A stretch of 64,000 nucleotides of DNA from JAVVTR01 sp036653535 (GTDB lineage: Bacteria; Bacteroidota; Bacteroidia; Bacteroidales; P3), in NCBI GenBank assembly GCA_036653535.1, contig JAVVTR010000001.1, positions 404,745 to 468,744 of the forward strand, in the 5' to 3' direction. The notes beneath the pieces are model-generated. The model saw nothing but the letters and a program-made list of their open reading frames with translations. It made no database searches and was not told where the DNA came from. The translations under genes were made by a program, and so were the position numbers. Below, piece after piece: positions 1-8,353 of the stretch. Positions within the stretch are counted from its first letter, which is position 1. Every line of letters starts with the position of its first letter.

Positions 1-2
1 GA

Positions 3-1901
3 AATACCTTTCATTCGGGTATGGTAAGTGACTATCCTGGAGGTTTATTATCTATAGACATAGCTCCTAATAGAGGAGAATATGCACAAGTAAGGAAAGA
101 TCATGGACGATATGTTTTGGGTATACAAAACTTGGAACCTATTGCTAAACAAACGGAAGTAATTCCTATTCCATCTAAAACAATACAACCCACAAAATAC
201 AAAGCACAAGTACTTAAACGTCAGGAAGAAAAACAAAAAAAACAATTTTATTTAGATAGCCTAAGTCGAGCAGCAACGAAAGATACCACTGGAAAAGCAA
301 AAGAAATACTACAAAAAAGTTTGTATGTTCAGTCCTTTTTAAAATTAAGAAATGCCGAAGTATCCGATCTAAATAGGCTAAGCGATTACGATATTTGGCT
401 TTTGAAACGATACGGATTTTGGGAAAATACACGGGGACAGGCTGCGGATTCTGTCCGTGTAATTCTATGCGACACCTCTAAAAAAGAACAACTTACAGAG
501 GTGTGTACACGGGGACAGGCTGCGGATTTAGATAGCATCCTCCTTTCTCCTAATCACCCTCTATATAAAACATTGTGTAAGTTTAATGGACGTTACTCTA
601 AATATACAGACACTAATTATATTCAGGATTCTTTAGATAGAAGATTCTTTTCTTCTAATCAAGACAGTGTTATGGAAATAAACTTCCCAAAAATTGCCCC
701 CAAACAAAATATTTATAATGTTGAATATTCTATAAACCAAGCTACTGCGCAATTGGGATTTAACTATTTGAACGCTTGCTATCAAGCTTTTACTAATGCA
801 TCGGGACCTTTATACCTAAATTCCAATGTAAATGGGTTCGCCCAAATTTCCATTACAGATTTAATGGAAAATCATCGTTTTATAGGAGGTGTTTCTATTT
901 CCTTCGATTTAACTAATACTGAATATTTGTTTAGTTATGAAAATATGGAACGTAGGTTGGGTCATCAATTTGTATTCCATATGGCAAACTATAACCAAAA
1001 CAGAATTTTTCCTCCCTATAAACAAAATACATTTGATATGTATTATATTATAAAATATCCAATTACACCTGTATCTCAACTAAGAGGGACTATTTTTGCA
1101 CGTTACGACCGCACCATTTTAAAATCTTTTGAATATCAAACTTTGGTAGAACCTACTTATCGTAGCACTCGCGTGGGGCTAAAAGCCGAATGGGTTTACG
1201 ATCATAGTCGATTTATCAGTCAAAACATTTATTTTGGAACTAGAGGTAAGGTGTGGTTTGAATATTATCAGGGTATTATTCATTCCAAGGATAATCTTTT
1301 TGTAGTAGGAGTCGATTTTCGAGATTATCGTCGTTTATATAAAACCTTAATTTGGGCAAATCGCATTGCTATATCTTCTTCTTTTGGACAGTCCAAATTA
1401 GTTTATTATATGGGAGGGGTAGATAATTGGATTGCACCTCGTTTTAACAGAGATGTACAAACAGATCCCAACCAACATTATGCATATCAAACTTTAGCAA
1501 CCAATATGCGAGGTTTTATCCAAAATATTCGCAATGGAAATACTTTTGCAGTTCTTAATAGCGAAATTCGCTTTCCTATTTTTCAGGTTCTTTCGCCCAT
1601 GCCTGTCAAATCTGCTTTTTTACGACATTTACAATTAATTATTTTTGGGGATGTTGGTAGTGCTTGGAGTAATTGGAATCCATGGTCGAAAGATAATCTT
1701 TTTTATAAACAAACCATTGTAGACAACAAACTAACTATTGAGTTAGACAAAGATGCCAATCCTTTTGTAGGGGGATTCGGCTTTGGACTTCGTTGCCAAC
1801 TATTAGGTTATTTCATAAGAGGAGATCTCGCATGGGGAGTAGAAAATGGTATAGTACACAAAAAACCTGTTTTCTATTTTTCTTTTTGTACCGATTTTTA
1901 A
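3..1901 (+). CDS. Outer-membrane beta-barrel protein (D15/Omp85-like C-terminal domain), 5' partial
   Basis: The reading frame is open from the window edge (first complete codon at 3), so the N-terminus lies outside; an internal ATG at 21 is probably not the start. The visible part of about 630 residues begins with a short linker-like stretch that could be the end of a propeller or periplasmic domain. From roughly residue 225 it turns into alternating aromatic/polar strands rich in Tyr, Phe and Asn, and it ends in a terminal Phe, as outer-membrane barrels do. The barrel resembles the bacterial surface antigen (D15) domain; large Bacteroidota proteins with a TolB/PD40-like N-terminal part and such a barrel are known to me, but the N-terminal half cannot be checked here. 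An odd in-frame insertion carries two copies of the dispersed repeat at 428-527, each encoding T-R-G-Q-A-A-D. Export to the outer membrane is inferred. Confidence 0.6.
   Translation, partial: NTFHSGMVSDYPGGLLSIDIAPNRGEYAQVRKDHGRYVLGIQNLEPIAKQTEVIPIPSKTIQPTKYKAQVLKRQEEKQKKQFYLDSLSRAATKDTTGKAKEILQKSLYVQSFLKLRNAEVSDLNRLSDYDIWLLKRYGFWENTRGQAADSVRVILCDTSKKEQLTEVCTRGQAADLDSILLSPNHPLYKTLCKFNGRYSKYTDTNYIQDSLDRRFFSSNQDSVMEINFPKIAPKQNIYNVEYSINQATAQLGFNYLNACYQAFTNASGPLYLNSNVNGFAQISITDLMENHRFIGGVSISFDLTNTEYLFSYENMERRLGHQFVFHMANYNQNRIFPPYKQNTFDMYYIIKYPITPVSQLRGTIFARYDRTILKSFEYQTLVEPTYRSTRVGLKAEWVYDHSRFISQNIYFGTRGKVWFEYYQGIIHSKDNLFVVGVDFRDYRRLYKTLIWANRIAISSSFGQSKLVYYMGGVDNWIAPRFNRDVQTDPNQHYAYQTLATNMRGFIQNIRNGNTFAVLNSEIRFPIFQVLSPMPVKSAFLRHLQLIIFGDVGSAWSNWNPWSKDNLFYKQTIVDNKLTIELDKDANPFVGGFGFGLRCQLLGYFIRGDLAWGVENGIVHKKPVFYFSFCTDF
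428..527 (+). repeat. Two in-frame copies of the GGGGACAGGC dispersed repeat inside a coding region
   Basis: Identical 22-bp copies lie at 428-449 and 506-527, 78 bp (26 codons) apart, so the frame is kept. Between them are CTGTCCGTGT, which can pair back to the first copy with a 2-nt bulge, and an 8-bp inverted pair ACACCTCT/AGAGGTGT, so the segment can fold into hairpins. The bases match the intergenic repeats elsewhere in the window. Confidence 0.9.
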
Positions 1902-1950
1902 GTAATCCAAAGTAGCATGCTCATTCATAGGAAAAGATGTATCTTTTGGT

Positions 1951-1982
1951 GTGTACACGGGGACATACACGGGGACAGGCTC
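1951..1982 (+). repeat. Dispersed GGGGACAGGC repeat (one partial plus one full copy)
   Basis: A partial copy (ACACGGGGACA) is followed directly by a full copy (ACACGGGGACAGGCTCC) between the outer-membrane protein and pyk. It lies where the -33 element of the pyk promoter would be expected, just before the -7-like box at 1997. Confidence 0.85.
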
Positions 1983-1996
1983 CAAAATAAATTTCG

Positions 1997-2004
1997 TATA
2001 TTTG
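1997..2004 (+). promoter_or_regulatory. Candidate -7 box for pyk
   Basis: TATATTTG matches the Bacteroidota -7 consensus TAnnTTTG. No TTG is present 19-21 bp upstream; that position is taken by the dispersed repeat. Single-box matches are common in AT-rich DNA, so this is only a candidate. Confidence 0.35.
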
Positions 2005-2120
2005 TACTGTATCTAAACAAATTTGGCTTATGTAGCATTTTGCCAAATGGTAATACTATCCCAAAATCAAACTTTGTTTTTTAGATACTAAAACTATATA
2101 ACCAAAACCAAAACCCAATC

Positions 2121-3581
2121 ATGCAATACATATCCCATTTAATAGATAAGCCTTTATTGTCGCAAGTGAAAATTGTAGCCACCATTGGACCTGCGTGCAA
2201 TAATAAAAAGACCCTTTCTGCTATGATTGAAGCCGGATTAAATGTTTGTCGTTTAAACCTTTCGCATGGTACCTTACAAGATCATTTGGAAGCCATAAAA
2301 CTCATTCGGCAACTTTCTTCACAAATGGGTATTCCCATTTCTATATTGGCGGATCTTCAGGGTCCTAAATTACGCATTGGCAATATCGAAAACGATGTAA
2401 TTTTGATCAAAGACACTCCTTTTACTTTGGTATCTAATCCCATGCAAGGCAATGAACACACTGCTTATATGAGTTATACAGACTTCCCAAAAGTAGTAAA
2501 ACCAGGGGAGGAAATTTTAATAGATGATGGCAAAATTCGTCTTAAAGTTATAAAAACTAATAATATAGATAGAGTAGAAACCTTGGTAATTAATGGTGGC
2601 CCTCTTTTTTCACATAAAGGGGTGAACCTCCCACATACACAAATAAATTTACCAAGCCTTACAGAAAAAGATAGGCAAGATGCTATTTTTGCGCTTCATA
2701 ATCAAGTAGATTGGTTAGGTTTGTCGTTTGTTCGTAAAGCACAAGATATTTTAGAGCTAAGAAAGTTGGTTCAAGAAGAAGGAAAAGACGGACAAGTAGG
2801 CATATTAGCTAAAATTGAAAAACCAGAAGCCTTAGCTTGCTTAGAGGAAATTTTGGACGTAGCAGATGCTTTAATGGTAGCTCGTGGAGATCTTGGTGTG
2901 GAAGTTTCCTTTGAACAAATCCCTATAATACAGAAAGATATAATTCGACAGAGCGTAGCTAAGGGTAAACCTGTTATCGTAGCTACACAAATGTTGGAAA
3001 GCATGATTCACAACTTCGTACCAACCCGTGCAGAGGCTAATGATGTTGCTAATGCCGTATTAGATGGAGCCGATGCTGTTATGTTAAGTGGAGAAACTTC
3101 TGTGGGTGATTTTCCCGTGGAAAGTGTCCAAGCCATGGATAGCATCATTCGTTTTACCGAGATTAAAGGTTTTAGGTTCAAGCCGAAACAAAAACCCGAT
3201 CCTGAAAGTTCCACTTTTACCAAAGAAACAATTTGTTTTAGTGCAACAAAAATGGCATCCCAAGCCAATGTTCAAGCCATAGTTCTTTTTGTAGACAGTG
3301 TACAGGCGGTTTTAAGTGTAGCATCTTATCGCCCATATACTAAAATATTAGTCTTTACAACCAACCCTTTTCTACAAAGTGCGCTCAGCTTTGTTTGGGG
3401 AGTAGAAATTTTTTCCATAACACCTCTAAATAGAACAGCGGAAGCTGTAAATTATGCCAATGCTTTATTGTTAAAACAAAATATACTCAAAACAGGAGAC
3501 AGAGTTGTTTACTTAAGCCACATTCCTTTTCATGAGCATTTCGGAAATATAAACACCATACGATTAGAAGTCATAGAATAA
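2121..3581 (+). CDS. pyk: Pyruvate kinase
   Basis: Cytosolic glycolytic enzyme converting phosphoenolpyruvate and ADP to pyruvate and ATP. At 486 residues it has normal family length. The N-terminal start of the barrel (K-I-V-A-T-I-G-P, then N-L-S-H-G), the A-D-L-Q-G-P-K-L-R segment, the active-site signature around L-A-K-I-E-K-P-E-A with its catalytic Lys, the M-V-A-R-G-D-L-G-V-E metal/phosphate segment and the G-A-D-A-V-M-L-S-G-E-T segment all appear in order. A C-terminal alpha/beta domain follows. The ATG at 2121 sits about ten residues before the first conserved strand and is the natural start. A candidate -7 box lies at 1997. A dispersed repeat begins 10 bp after the stop, between this gene and the riboflavin kinase, with which it may be co-transcribed. 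Confidence 0.96.
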   Translation: MQYISHLIDKPLLSQVKIVATIGPACNNKKTLSAMIEAGLNVCRLNLSHGTLQDHLEAIKLIRQLSSQMGIPISILADLQGPKLRIGNIENDVILIKDTPFTLVSNPMQGNEHTAYMSYTDFPKVVKPGEEILIDDGKIRLKVIKTNNIDRVETLVINGGPLFSHKGVNLPHTQINLPSLTEKDRQDAIFALHNQVDWLGLSFVRKAQDILELRKLVQEEGKDGQVGILAKIEKPEALACLEEILDVADALMVARGDLGVEVSFEQIPIIQKDIIRQSVAKGKPVIVATQMLESMIHNFVPTRAEANDVANAVLDGADAVMLSGETSVGDFPVESVQAMDSIIRFTEIKGFRFKPKQKPDPESSTFTKETICFSATKMASQANVQAIVLFVDSVQAVLSVASYRPYTKILVFTTNPFLQSALSFVWGVEIFSITPLNRTAEAVNYANALLLKQNILKTGDRVVYLSHIPFHEHFGNINTIRLEVIE

Positions 3582-3590
3582 GAACAAGAT

Positions 3591-3609
3591 ACAAACGGGG
3601 ACAGGCACG
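3591..3609 (+). repeat. Dispersed repeat, GGCAC-ending variant
   Basis: The sequence ACGGGGACAGGCACG lies in the 47-bp gap between pyk and the riboflavin kinase gene, about 20 bp before its ATG. Confidence 0.85.
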
Positions 3610-3628
3610 AATTTTTTAAAACAAGAAA

Positions 3629-4102
3629 ATGTTAAAATTTAAAGGCATTGTTGTTCATGGACGGCAGGTTGGCAGAAAGATGGGCTTCCCAACTGCAAAT
3701 TTGGAACATATAACTATAATAGAGAATACTTTTAATTTCACCAATGTTCATAGCAATTCTCGAACATCTTCCATTTTACCCAATGGTGTTTTTGCTGCTT
3801 GGATTGAAATTTTGAATTCTACAGAAAATAAGGAAAATCAAAGTATCTCTCCTTCTACTAATTTAAATCCTTCCATATATAAAGCCATGCTAAATATTGG
3901 TCATCGCCCCACTTTTGATGGGGAAATGGATTCGGTAGAAATACACATATTTGACTTTAATACAGATATTTACGAGAAATCTATAGTGGTTACTTGCATA
4001 GCACGCCTTAGAAAGGAAAAGAAATTTAACTCTATCTCTGAACTTCAAATACAACTTCAAAAAGACAAAACTTCAGCTTTGGCCTTTTTAGAAAAATTTT
4101 AA
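3629..4102 (+). CDS. Stand-alone riboflavin kinase domain protein
   Basis: Phosphorylates riboflavin to FMN. The protein contains only the flavokinase domain: the G-R-K-M-G-F-P-T-A-N nucleotide-binding signature near residue 20, a P-N-G-V-F-A strand, then N-I-G-H-R-P-T-F and V-E-I-H-I-F-D-F near the middle, the family's usual order. At 157 residues it is about half the length of the bifunctional RibF of most bacteria, and the N-terminal FMN adenylyltransferase domain is absent. There is no room for it upstream, because pyk ends 47 bp before. A non-conserved insertion rich in Asn and Ser lies at about residues 33-48, and another near 75-85. FAD synthesis must come from another gene if this organism makes FAD. 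A hairpin terminator follows. Confidence 0.85.
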   Translation: MLKFKGIVVHGRQVGRKMGFPTANLEHITIIENTFNFTNVHSNSRTSSILPNGVFAAWIEILNSTENKENQSISPSTNLNPSIYKAMLNIGHRPTFDGEMDSVEIHIFDFNTDIYEKSIVVTCIARLRKEKKFNSISELQIQLQKDKTSALAFLEKF

Positions 4103-4134
4103 AACGTATTTGCTTTTTAATCAATCCGAAAAAC

Positions 4135-4192
4135 AAAGATAAGTCCCAAGGAAGAACTTTTACCAAATTTTTCTTGGAACTTATCTTTTTTA
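4135..4192 (+). terminator. Rho-independent terminator after the riboflavin kinase gene
   Basis: Inverted arms AAAGATAAGTCCCAAG (4135) and CTTGGAACTTATCTTT (4173) enclose a loop of about 22 nt and are followed by a T-rich stretch. One imperfect pair is present in the stem. Confidence 0.7.
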
Positions 4193-4203
4193 TTTATCGC
4201 CTT

Positions 4204-4364
4204 ATAGGTGAACCTACACATCTTGTTAAATGCTTTATACCTCAGCGCATAACACGGTTTTGTTCTATCTTTTAATCCATAAATAGGTGAACCTACACAT
4301 CTTGTTAAATGCTTTATACCTCAGCGCATAACACGGTTTTGTTCTATCTTTTAATCCATAAATA
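4204..4364. repeat. 79-bp direct tandem duplication at the 3' end of the PLB-like gene
   Basis: Copies at 4204-4282 and 4283-4361 are identical as far as I can read. The right copy contains the last codons and stop (4351-4353) of the convergent gene on the minus strand, so the gene's 3' end plus flank has been duplicated downstream of it. Confidence 0.9.
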
Positions 4365-5955
4365 ATTGTGTCTCTGCCCATTTACCTTCCAATCTATCTG
4401 GAACAAAATCAACAGATATGTCTTTTTTGCAGTCTTTCCAATCGGATTTAGACCAAACAAATGGTTCTCCATCTATCTTTGCAGTACCATATAACATCCA
4501 AAAAGAAGTTTTGGTACTTCTTTCATTGGGTTTATATTGCAAGCTTTTCAATAATTCTTTCACTTTTAGAGCGGAAAACACCTTGGCGTCTACAGCCCCA
4601 TCCGGTATCGTTTTTGGATACGAGGTAGTACCTCTACCCAAATCCCAACGACCGTAAATGGAAAGCGGCTCATCCTTACCCACATACGTGATCAACTCCT
4701 TTGCAGAATTCATATCCTTAACCAATCCTATCCGCTCGCCAAATTGGACACGACGCATCGGACGATTATCCGTTGATGCTAAATCTTCTACAACACGTTT
4801 AGATATAGGATAATTAATACCGAAAATAAAATCGGGAGTAATCAAATCTTGATCATAATCCCGTTCGCCTACTGCTTCCCCTGTAGAATCTGTTACAGTC
4901 AGCGTCTTGCCATCCGAATGGAATAATACAAAACGCTTATGACTCATTTCTATCAATGCCGTTTCTTTCGTTTTCACATCTATCAACATATACCCATTCA
5001 GGTAGGTTCCTGTGTTATCTACTGTTATATAATTATAAAAATCGTTAATACTTCGAGCAAACATTTCTGCCGCTGCAGCACGCCAGCAAAGCCATATTCC
5101 ATCAACTTGCGACCCATTAATGGAATAACGGTGGGTAGTTTCGTTAAAACAGACACCATGACCATTGAACCCAAAATCCATGTTACTTCCAAACTGTCCA
5201 GGACAATAAGAGTTTTGTGTAATGAAATCGTCTCCAATAAGGTAACTGATGGTATGCGATTGCGATAAATAACCGCACCAACTGTTATGTGTCCAGTATA
5301 TATCCTCTCCTGTTCGTTTTAAAAAAGCGGAACAATGATCAGATTTATGCTTTCCGTAAGTGCTTTCCAGCGAATTGGAAACCACATCAAACAAATCCAT
5401 TTGGGCATTAATGAAATAAAGATCTCCAAACGACAATTCCGCATCTTTATAGCCCAAACGTAATGAAACTGTAGAAAACTCTTTATACATTATTTTCTCT
5501 TCCAAATCTGCTTCCCCTCGAACGGGAACCCCAACCGCACCTTCATAAATGCCAAACATCCTATATAATAGACGTTCTATATACTTTGCTATTTCTTTCT
5601 TTTCGAAAGAACGAATCCATGTAAGCAAATAGTGGTAATTCTTAGTTAAAATTCTTTCTGCTATTAATAATTCATCGGAGGTCGGCCCTAATTGTTTTGG
5701 ATAGCTCTTTTTTGCATTACATAGGTAAGCATTGTCCCAGGTATTGTTACGGGATGCTTTCAGCATATTGTTTCCTTGCAATTTACCTTGCACATATCCA
5801 GCAAGATATTCATTAACACAGATTCTGTTTTTGGGATTAACCGAACTTATGCTAAAATTCCAGCAATTGTTTTTTAACTCAGCAAACCCCATACAGTGCT
5901 CATTCAGGAAAAATTTCGTCCTTGGTTCCTTATTCTGATTTTCCATAATTTTCAC
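4351..5955 (-). CDS. Phospholipase B-like (PLBD/laminin A type) Ntn-hydrolase
   Basis: This 534-residue protein resembles the phospholipase B-like family (Dictyostelium PlbA, animal PLBD1/2). The recognisable block is H-C-S-A-F followed by T-H-N-S-W, which parallels the Cys-Ser-Ala and H-N-T-W region around the autocatalytic cysteine of PLBD proteins. A later N-T-G-T-Y-L-N-G-Y-M segment matches the family's G-T-Y-N-N-Q-W/Y-M strand. The candidate nucleophile is the Cys of C-S-A-F at about residue 210. There is no signal peptide at the predicted N-terminus, unlike the lysosomal or secreted eukaryotic members. The substrate is unknown: a phospholipid acyl chain or an amide bond are both possible. 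Base composition looks richer in G+C than neighbouring genes, and the flanks lack conserved housekeeping genes, which hints at horizontal gain. Family placement is from memory of motifs, not from an alignment. Confidence 0.6.
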   Translation of the reverse strand: MKIMENQNKEPRTKFFLNEHCMGFAELKNNCWNFSISSVNPKNRICVNEYLAGYVQGKLQGNNMLKASRNNTWDNAYLCNAKKSYPKQLGPTSDELLIAERILTKNYHYLLTWIRSFEKKEIAKYIERLLYRMFGIYEGAVGVPVRGEADLEEKIMYKEFSTVSLRLGYKDAELSFGDLYFINAQMDLFDVVSNSLESTYGKHKSDHCSAFLKRTGEDIYWTHNSWCGYLSQSHTISYLIGDDFITQNSYCPGQFGSNMDFGFNGHGVCFNETTHRYSINGSQVDGIWLCWRAAAAEMFARSINDFYNYITVDNTGTYLNGYMLIDVKTKETALIEMSHKRFVLFHSDGKTLTVTDSTGEAVGERDYDQDLITPDFIFGINYPISKRVVEDLASTDNRPMRRVQFGERIGLVKDMNSAKELITYVGKDEPLSIYGRWDLGRGTTSYPKTIPDGAVDAKVFSALKVKELLKSLQYKPNERSTKTSFWMLYGTAKIDGEPFVWSKSDWKDCKKDISVDFVPDRLEGKWAETQLFMD

Positions 5956-6521
5956 TTTTAAAATCTATCTGTTTTTATTAAGGTCTTATCATTATTAAAT
6001 GTTAACAAATTTACCAAATAGTTATTAGTTTCTTTTGTTTATTCGTATTTTAAACATAACAATATCAAGTAATTAACGGTGTTGACAAACGAATAAACAT
6101 CCCGTATAGTGCAATTTTAGATATAATATACGACAAAAACAAACGCAATAATAGTTTTATTATCGTTTAAGAAAGAACTTGTTATGGTATTTTTATCTCC
6201 TTTTCCCTTTTTGGCAATTTTGTTATCAGATTTGTTCTTGGAAATCAGATTACTAATCTCTTCTTTTTTACAAAATCAAAATGAGAGGAGATGAAATGAA
6301 ATGGAATTTTTACATATCTAAAACTTCGCTGGTGCAATTTTTGCAAAATAAAAACAAGAAAGTAGCAACATTAAATTTATTTATTGACTATTATGATTAT
6401 GGTTCAAGATAATAATTACCACCTTAATATTGCTTTATTTAGCACAATTGGTTCGTTAATATATAGATATAGTTTCAAAAAATATTTACTAACGGAGAAT
6501 ATAGTGGTAAATTAATGGTAA
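5956..6521. other. 566-bp gap with short broken reading frames
   Basis: No full gene is visible. A 38-codon frame starting at ATG 6296 (AGGAG a few bases before it) stops at about 6412. An overlapping frame then continues to about 6513, as if one small gene had been broken by a frameshift. Neither piece is recognisable. The remainder is AT-rich and probably holds the upstream region of the minus-strand PLB-like gene. Confidence 0.25.
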
Positions 6522-7139
6522 CTATGCTAATTCATCTCCTAAAAAACGGACAATATGCGCTGGTATACAAAAAGTTAAAAATATTATACCGGAAAATAGA
6601 AGAGGATAGCACGATTCTGCAATTATTAAAGATAAGAAAGACATTGCCATTCCTAATACCCCACTAACTACAAATGGTCCTAAATTTAAAATTACCCCAG
6701 TTAGCGTAATACCTAATCCGACTAATAAGCAGGTTAAAAGAACATAAGGGGTGTCGGCAATAAAAACAATCCATGCAAATGGAGCAAAAAGACCGGAAAA
6801 AACAATTATTCCACCTAAAACACACCACATTTTTACAATAATATAATCGGCAAACGTGGTTCTTTGAGGTGGGTTTTTTTTAAAATAATTTTGGAAAAGA
6901 GGTAGACCTATAGCTGGAGCCAATAACCATAAAACATTACACAAAAGACTATGTGTAATAAATTGAGTAATAAATACAATAAAAGAAACAGCCGTTACAA
7001 GATAACCAAAAATTATGCACAATTGCGGAAAAAAGTCTTTATAATCCTGTCTAACCATTTGATATGCATCTTCTATAAATGTTTTTTCTTCTATATCTTC
7101 GTTGGTGGGTTCTGTTTTGAACAATGAATATTTTTTCAT
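6522..7139 (-). CDS. Unknown multi-pass membrane protein
   Basis: A 205-residue protein with a soluble, acidic N-terminal segment of about 40 residues and then five or six hydrophobic stretches spanning most of the remainder. I do not recognise a family. An N-terminal soluble part containing D-A-Y-Q-M-V-R-Q-D-Y-K-D-F-F-P followed by paired helices is compatible with a small integral membrane protein of the inner membrane. The gene is isolated, with gaps of several hundred bases on the right, and lies in the accessory patch between the PLB-like gene and the Y1 transposase. The start Met (K-K-Y-S-L-F-K follows) is the first in the frame. Function is unassigned. Confidence 0.6.
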   Translation of the reverse strand: MKKYSLFKTEPTNEDIEEKTFIEDAYQMVRQDYKDFFPQLCIIFGYLVTAVSFIVFITQFITHSLLCNVLWLLAPAIGLPLFQNYFKKNPPQRTTFADYIIVKMWCVLGGIIVFSGLFAPFAWIVFIADTPYVLLTCLLVGLGITLTGVILNLGPFVVSGVLGMAMSFLSLIIAESCYPLLFSGIIFLTFCIPAHIVRFLGDELA

Positions 7140-7311
7140 CTGTAATTATTTTAATATTAAATAATAATTTATATTTTCGATAAACTTTTTATGATAAATG
7201 CACTAAAAACCCCAGTAAATGTAAGCTAAACCCAGCCTAGCCAAAATCACAAAAACATCCTTTTAGTCCTTAAGAATATGGCTAAGCAAAATTTACACTT
7301 TTTATAAGATC

Positions 7312-7336
7312 TTTTCTATCTAAAATAGATAGAAAA
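7312..7336 (-). terminator. Hairpin just downstream of the Y1 transposase gene
   Basis: A perfect 11-bp stem TTTTCTATCTA/TAGATAGAAAA with a 3-nt loop lies 20 bp after the transposase stop. It is either a terminator or, less likely, a structured end recognised by the transposase. Confidence 0.55.
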
Positions 7337-7355
7337 TCCTGCTATAATCATCCTA

Positions 7356-8171
7356 TTATCCACTGTCTCCTTGTTGCATGTTCTGTTTCATTTCTTCTAC
7401 TTCCTTTTTGTTAGAAAGTTCCTTTTTTACTTTTAAAAGAAAGCCATAAGGAATAGCTAAAATACGTGATAACTGCTTAAAACTATATGGTTTAGAAATT
7501 AATAATTTAGGTATCAAATTTAATTTTTCTAAAAATTCCATGCCAAGAAAATTTCTACATTTGGTTATTTTTCTTATTTCTTTTATTAGTGTTGTGTCGG
7601 AAAAATACTTAACATTTCCAGGATCTAAAAATTCCACAGGCTTGTCTGGTTCTTTTATAAAGGTATAAAATTCTAATTTTGTGGAGAATAGATTCTGCAC
7701 AAAATCTGTTTCCGTTTTAATGGTTCTATGCGATGTCCTGTCAAAAAAATAGTCACTAAAGCTACTCCAGGCATAAAAATCCCCTTTGGTTTTTACCAAC
7801 CCTCCTTTATAAGGATTTAATAAAATATAACGGACACAATTTTTAAAATAACTTTCTTTTTCAATAGGTTCACTAAAAAATCTACCCTGAAAAACATGAC
7901 CGGTACGCTCATACTTCAAATTAAAATAATGTGCATAGGAAGAATTTATTTGGTGCATACATAAAGATAAATGTTTGGTTTCTATGAGTAAATGAAAATG
8001 ATTGGACATGAGACAATACGCATGTATCTTCCCATATTTTGCTACAGATTGCTGAATATATTTTGCTAAGCGACCATAATCGTTATAATCAACACAAAGA
8101 ATTAAACCACCAACACCCCCTTGAACAACATGATATAGTTCACTTTTTGCCAATGCACGAGGTTTTCTCAT
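7356..8171 (-). CDS. REP-associated tyrosine transposase (RAYT, Y1_Tnp/IS200-like)
   Basis: Single-strand DNA transposase/nickase of the HUH superfamily. The H-F-H-L-L-I-E motif (the HUH metal-binding pair) is near residue 57. The conserved helix R-Y-I-L-L-N-P-Y follows at about 117 and should carry the catalytic Tyr. The segment G-H-V-F-Q-G-R-F between them is typical of RAYTs. At 271 residues it is longer than IS200 TnpA (about 150), and the extra C-terminal part holds a helix-turn-helix-like region (S-F-K-Q-L-S-R-I-L-A-I), again typical of RAYTs. There is no tnpB partner and no IS ends, which fits a domesticated, stationary transposase. The region just upstream contains an inverted pair of the dispersed GGGGACAGGC repeat, as RAYT genes are commonly flanked by the REPs they act on. 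Whether it mobilises this repeat is inferred. Confidence 0.85.
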   Translation of the reverse strand: MRKPRALAKSELYHVVQGGVGGLILCVDYNDYGRLAKYIQQSVAKYGKIHAYCLMSNHFHLLIETKHLSLCMHQINSSYAHYFNLKYERTGHVFQGRFFSEPIEKESYFKNCVRYILLNPYKGGLVKTKGDFYAWSSFSDYFFDRTSHRTIKTETDFVQNLFSTKLEFYTFIKEPDKPVEFLDPGNVKYFSDTTLIKEIRKITKCRNFLGMEFLEKLNLIPKLLISKPYSFKQLSRILAIPYGFLLKVKKELSNKKEVEEMKQNMQQGDSG

Positions 8172-8353
8172 CGTTTTATCTTTTATTTTATAAAAAACTA
8201 AAAATAAATACTATAACTTGCATAGTTTTACAAATATGCGTAAATATGCGCCACATTAATTATAATTATAATTATAACGTAGATATATTCTTATAACGTA
8301 CTAAGCATGAAAATAACGAAAAAGATAAAAGACATACGAGAAAACAGAGAAAA

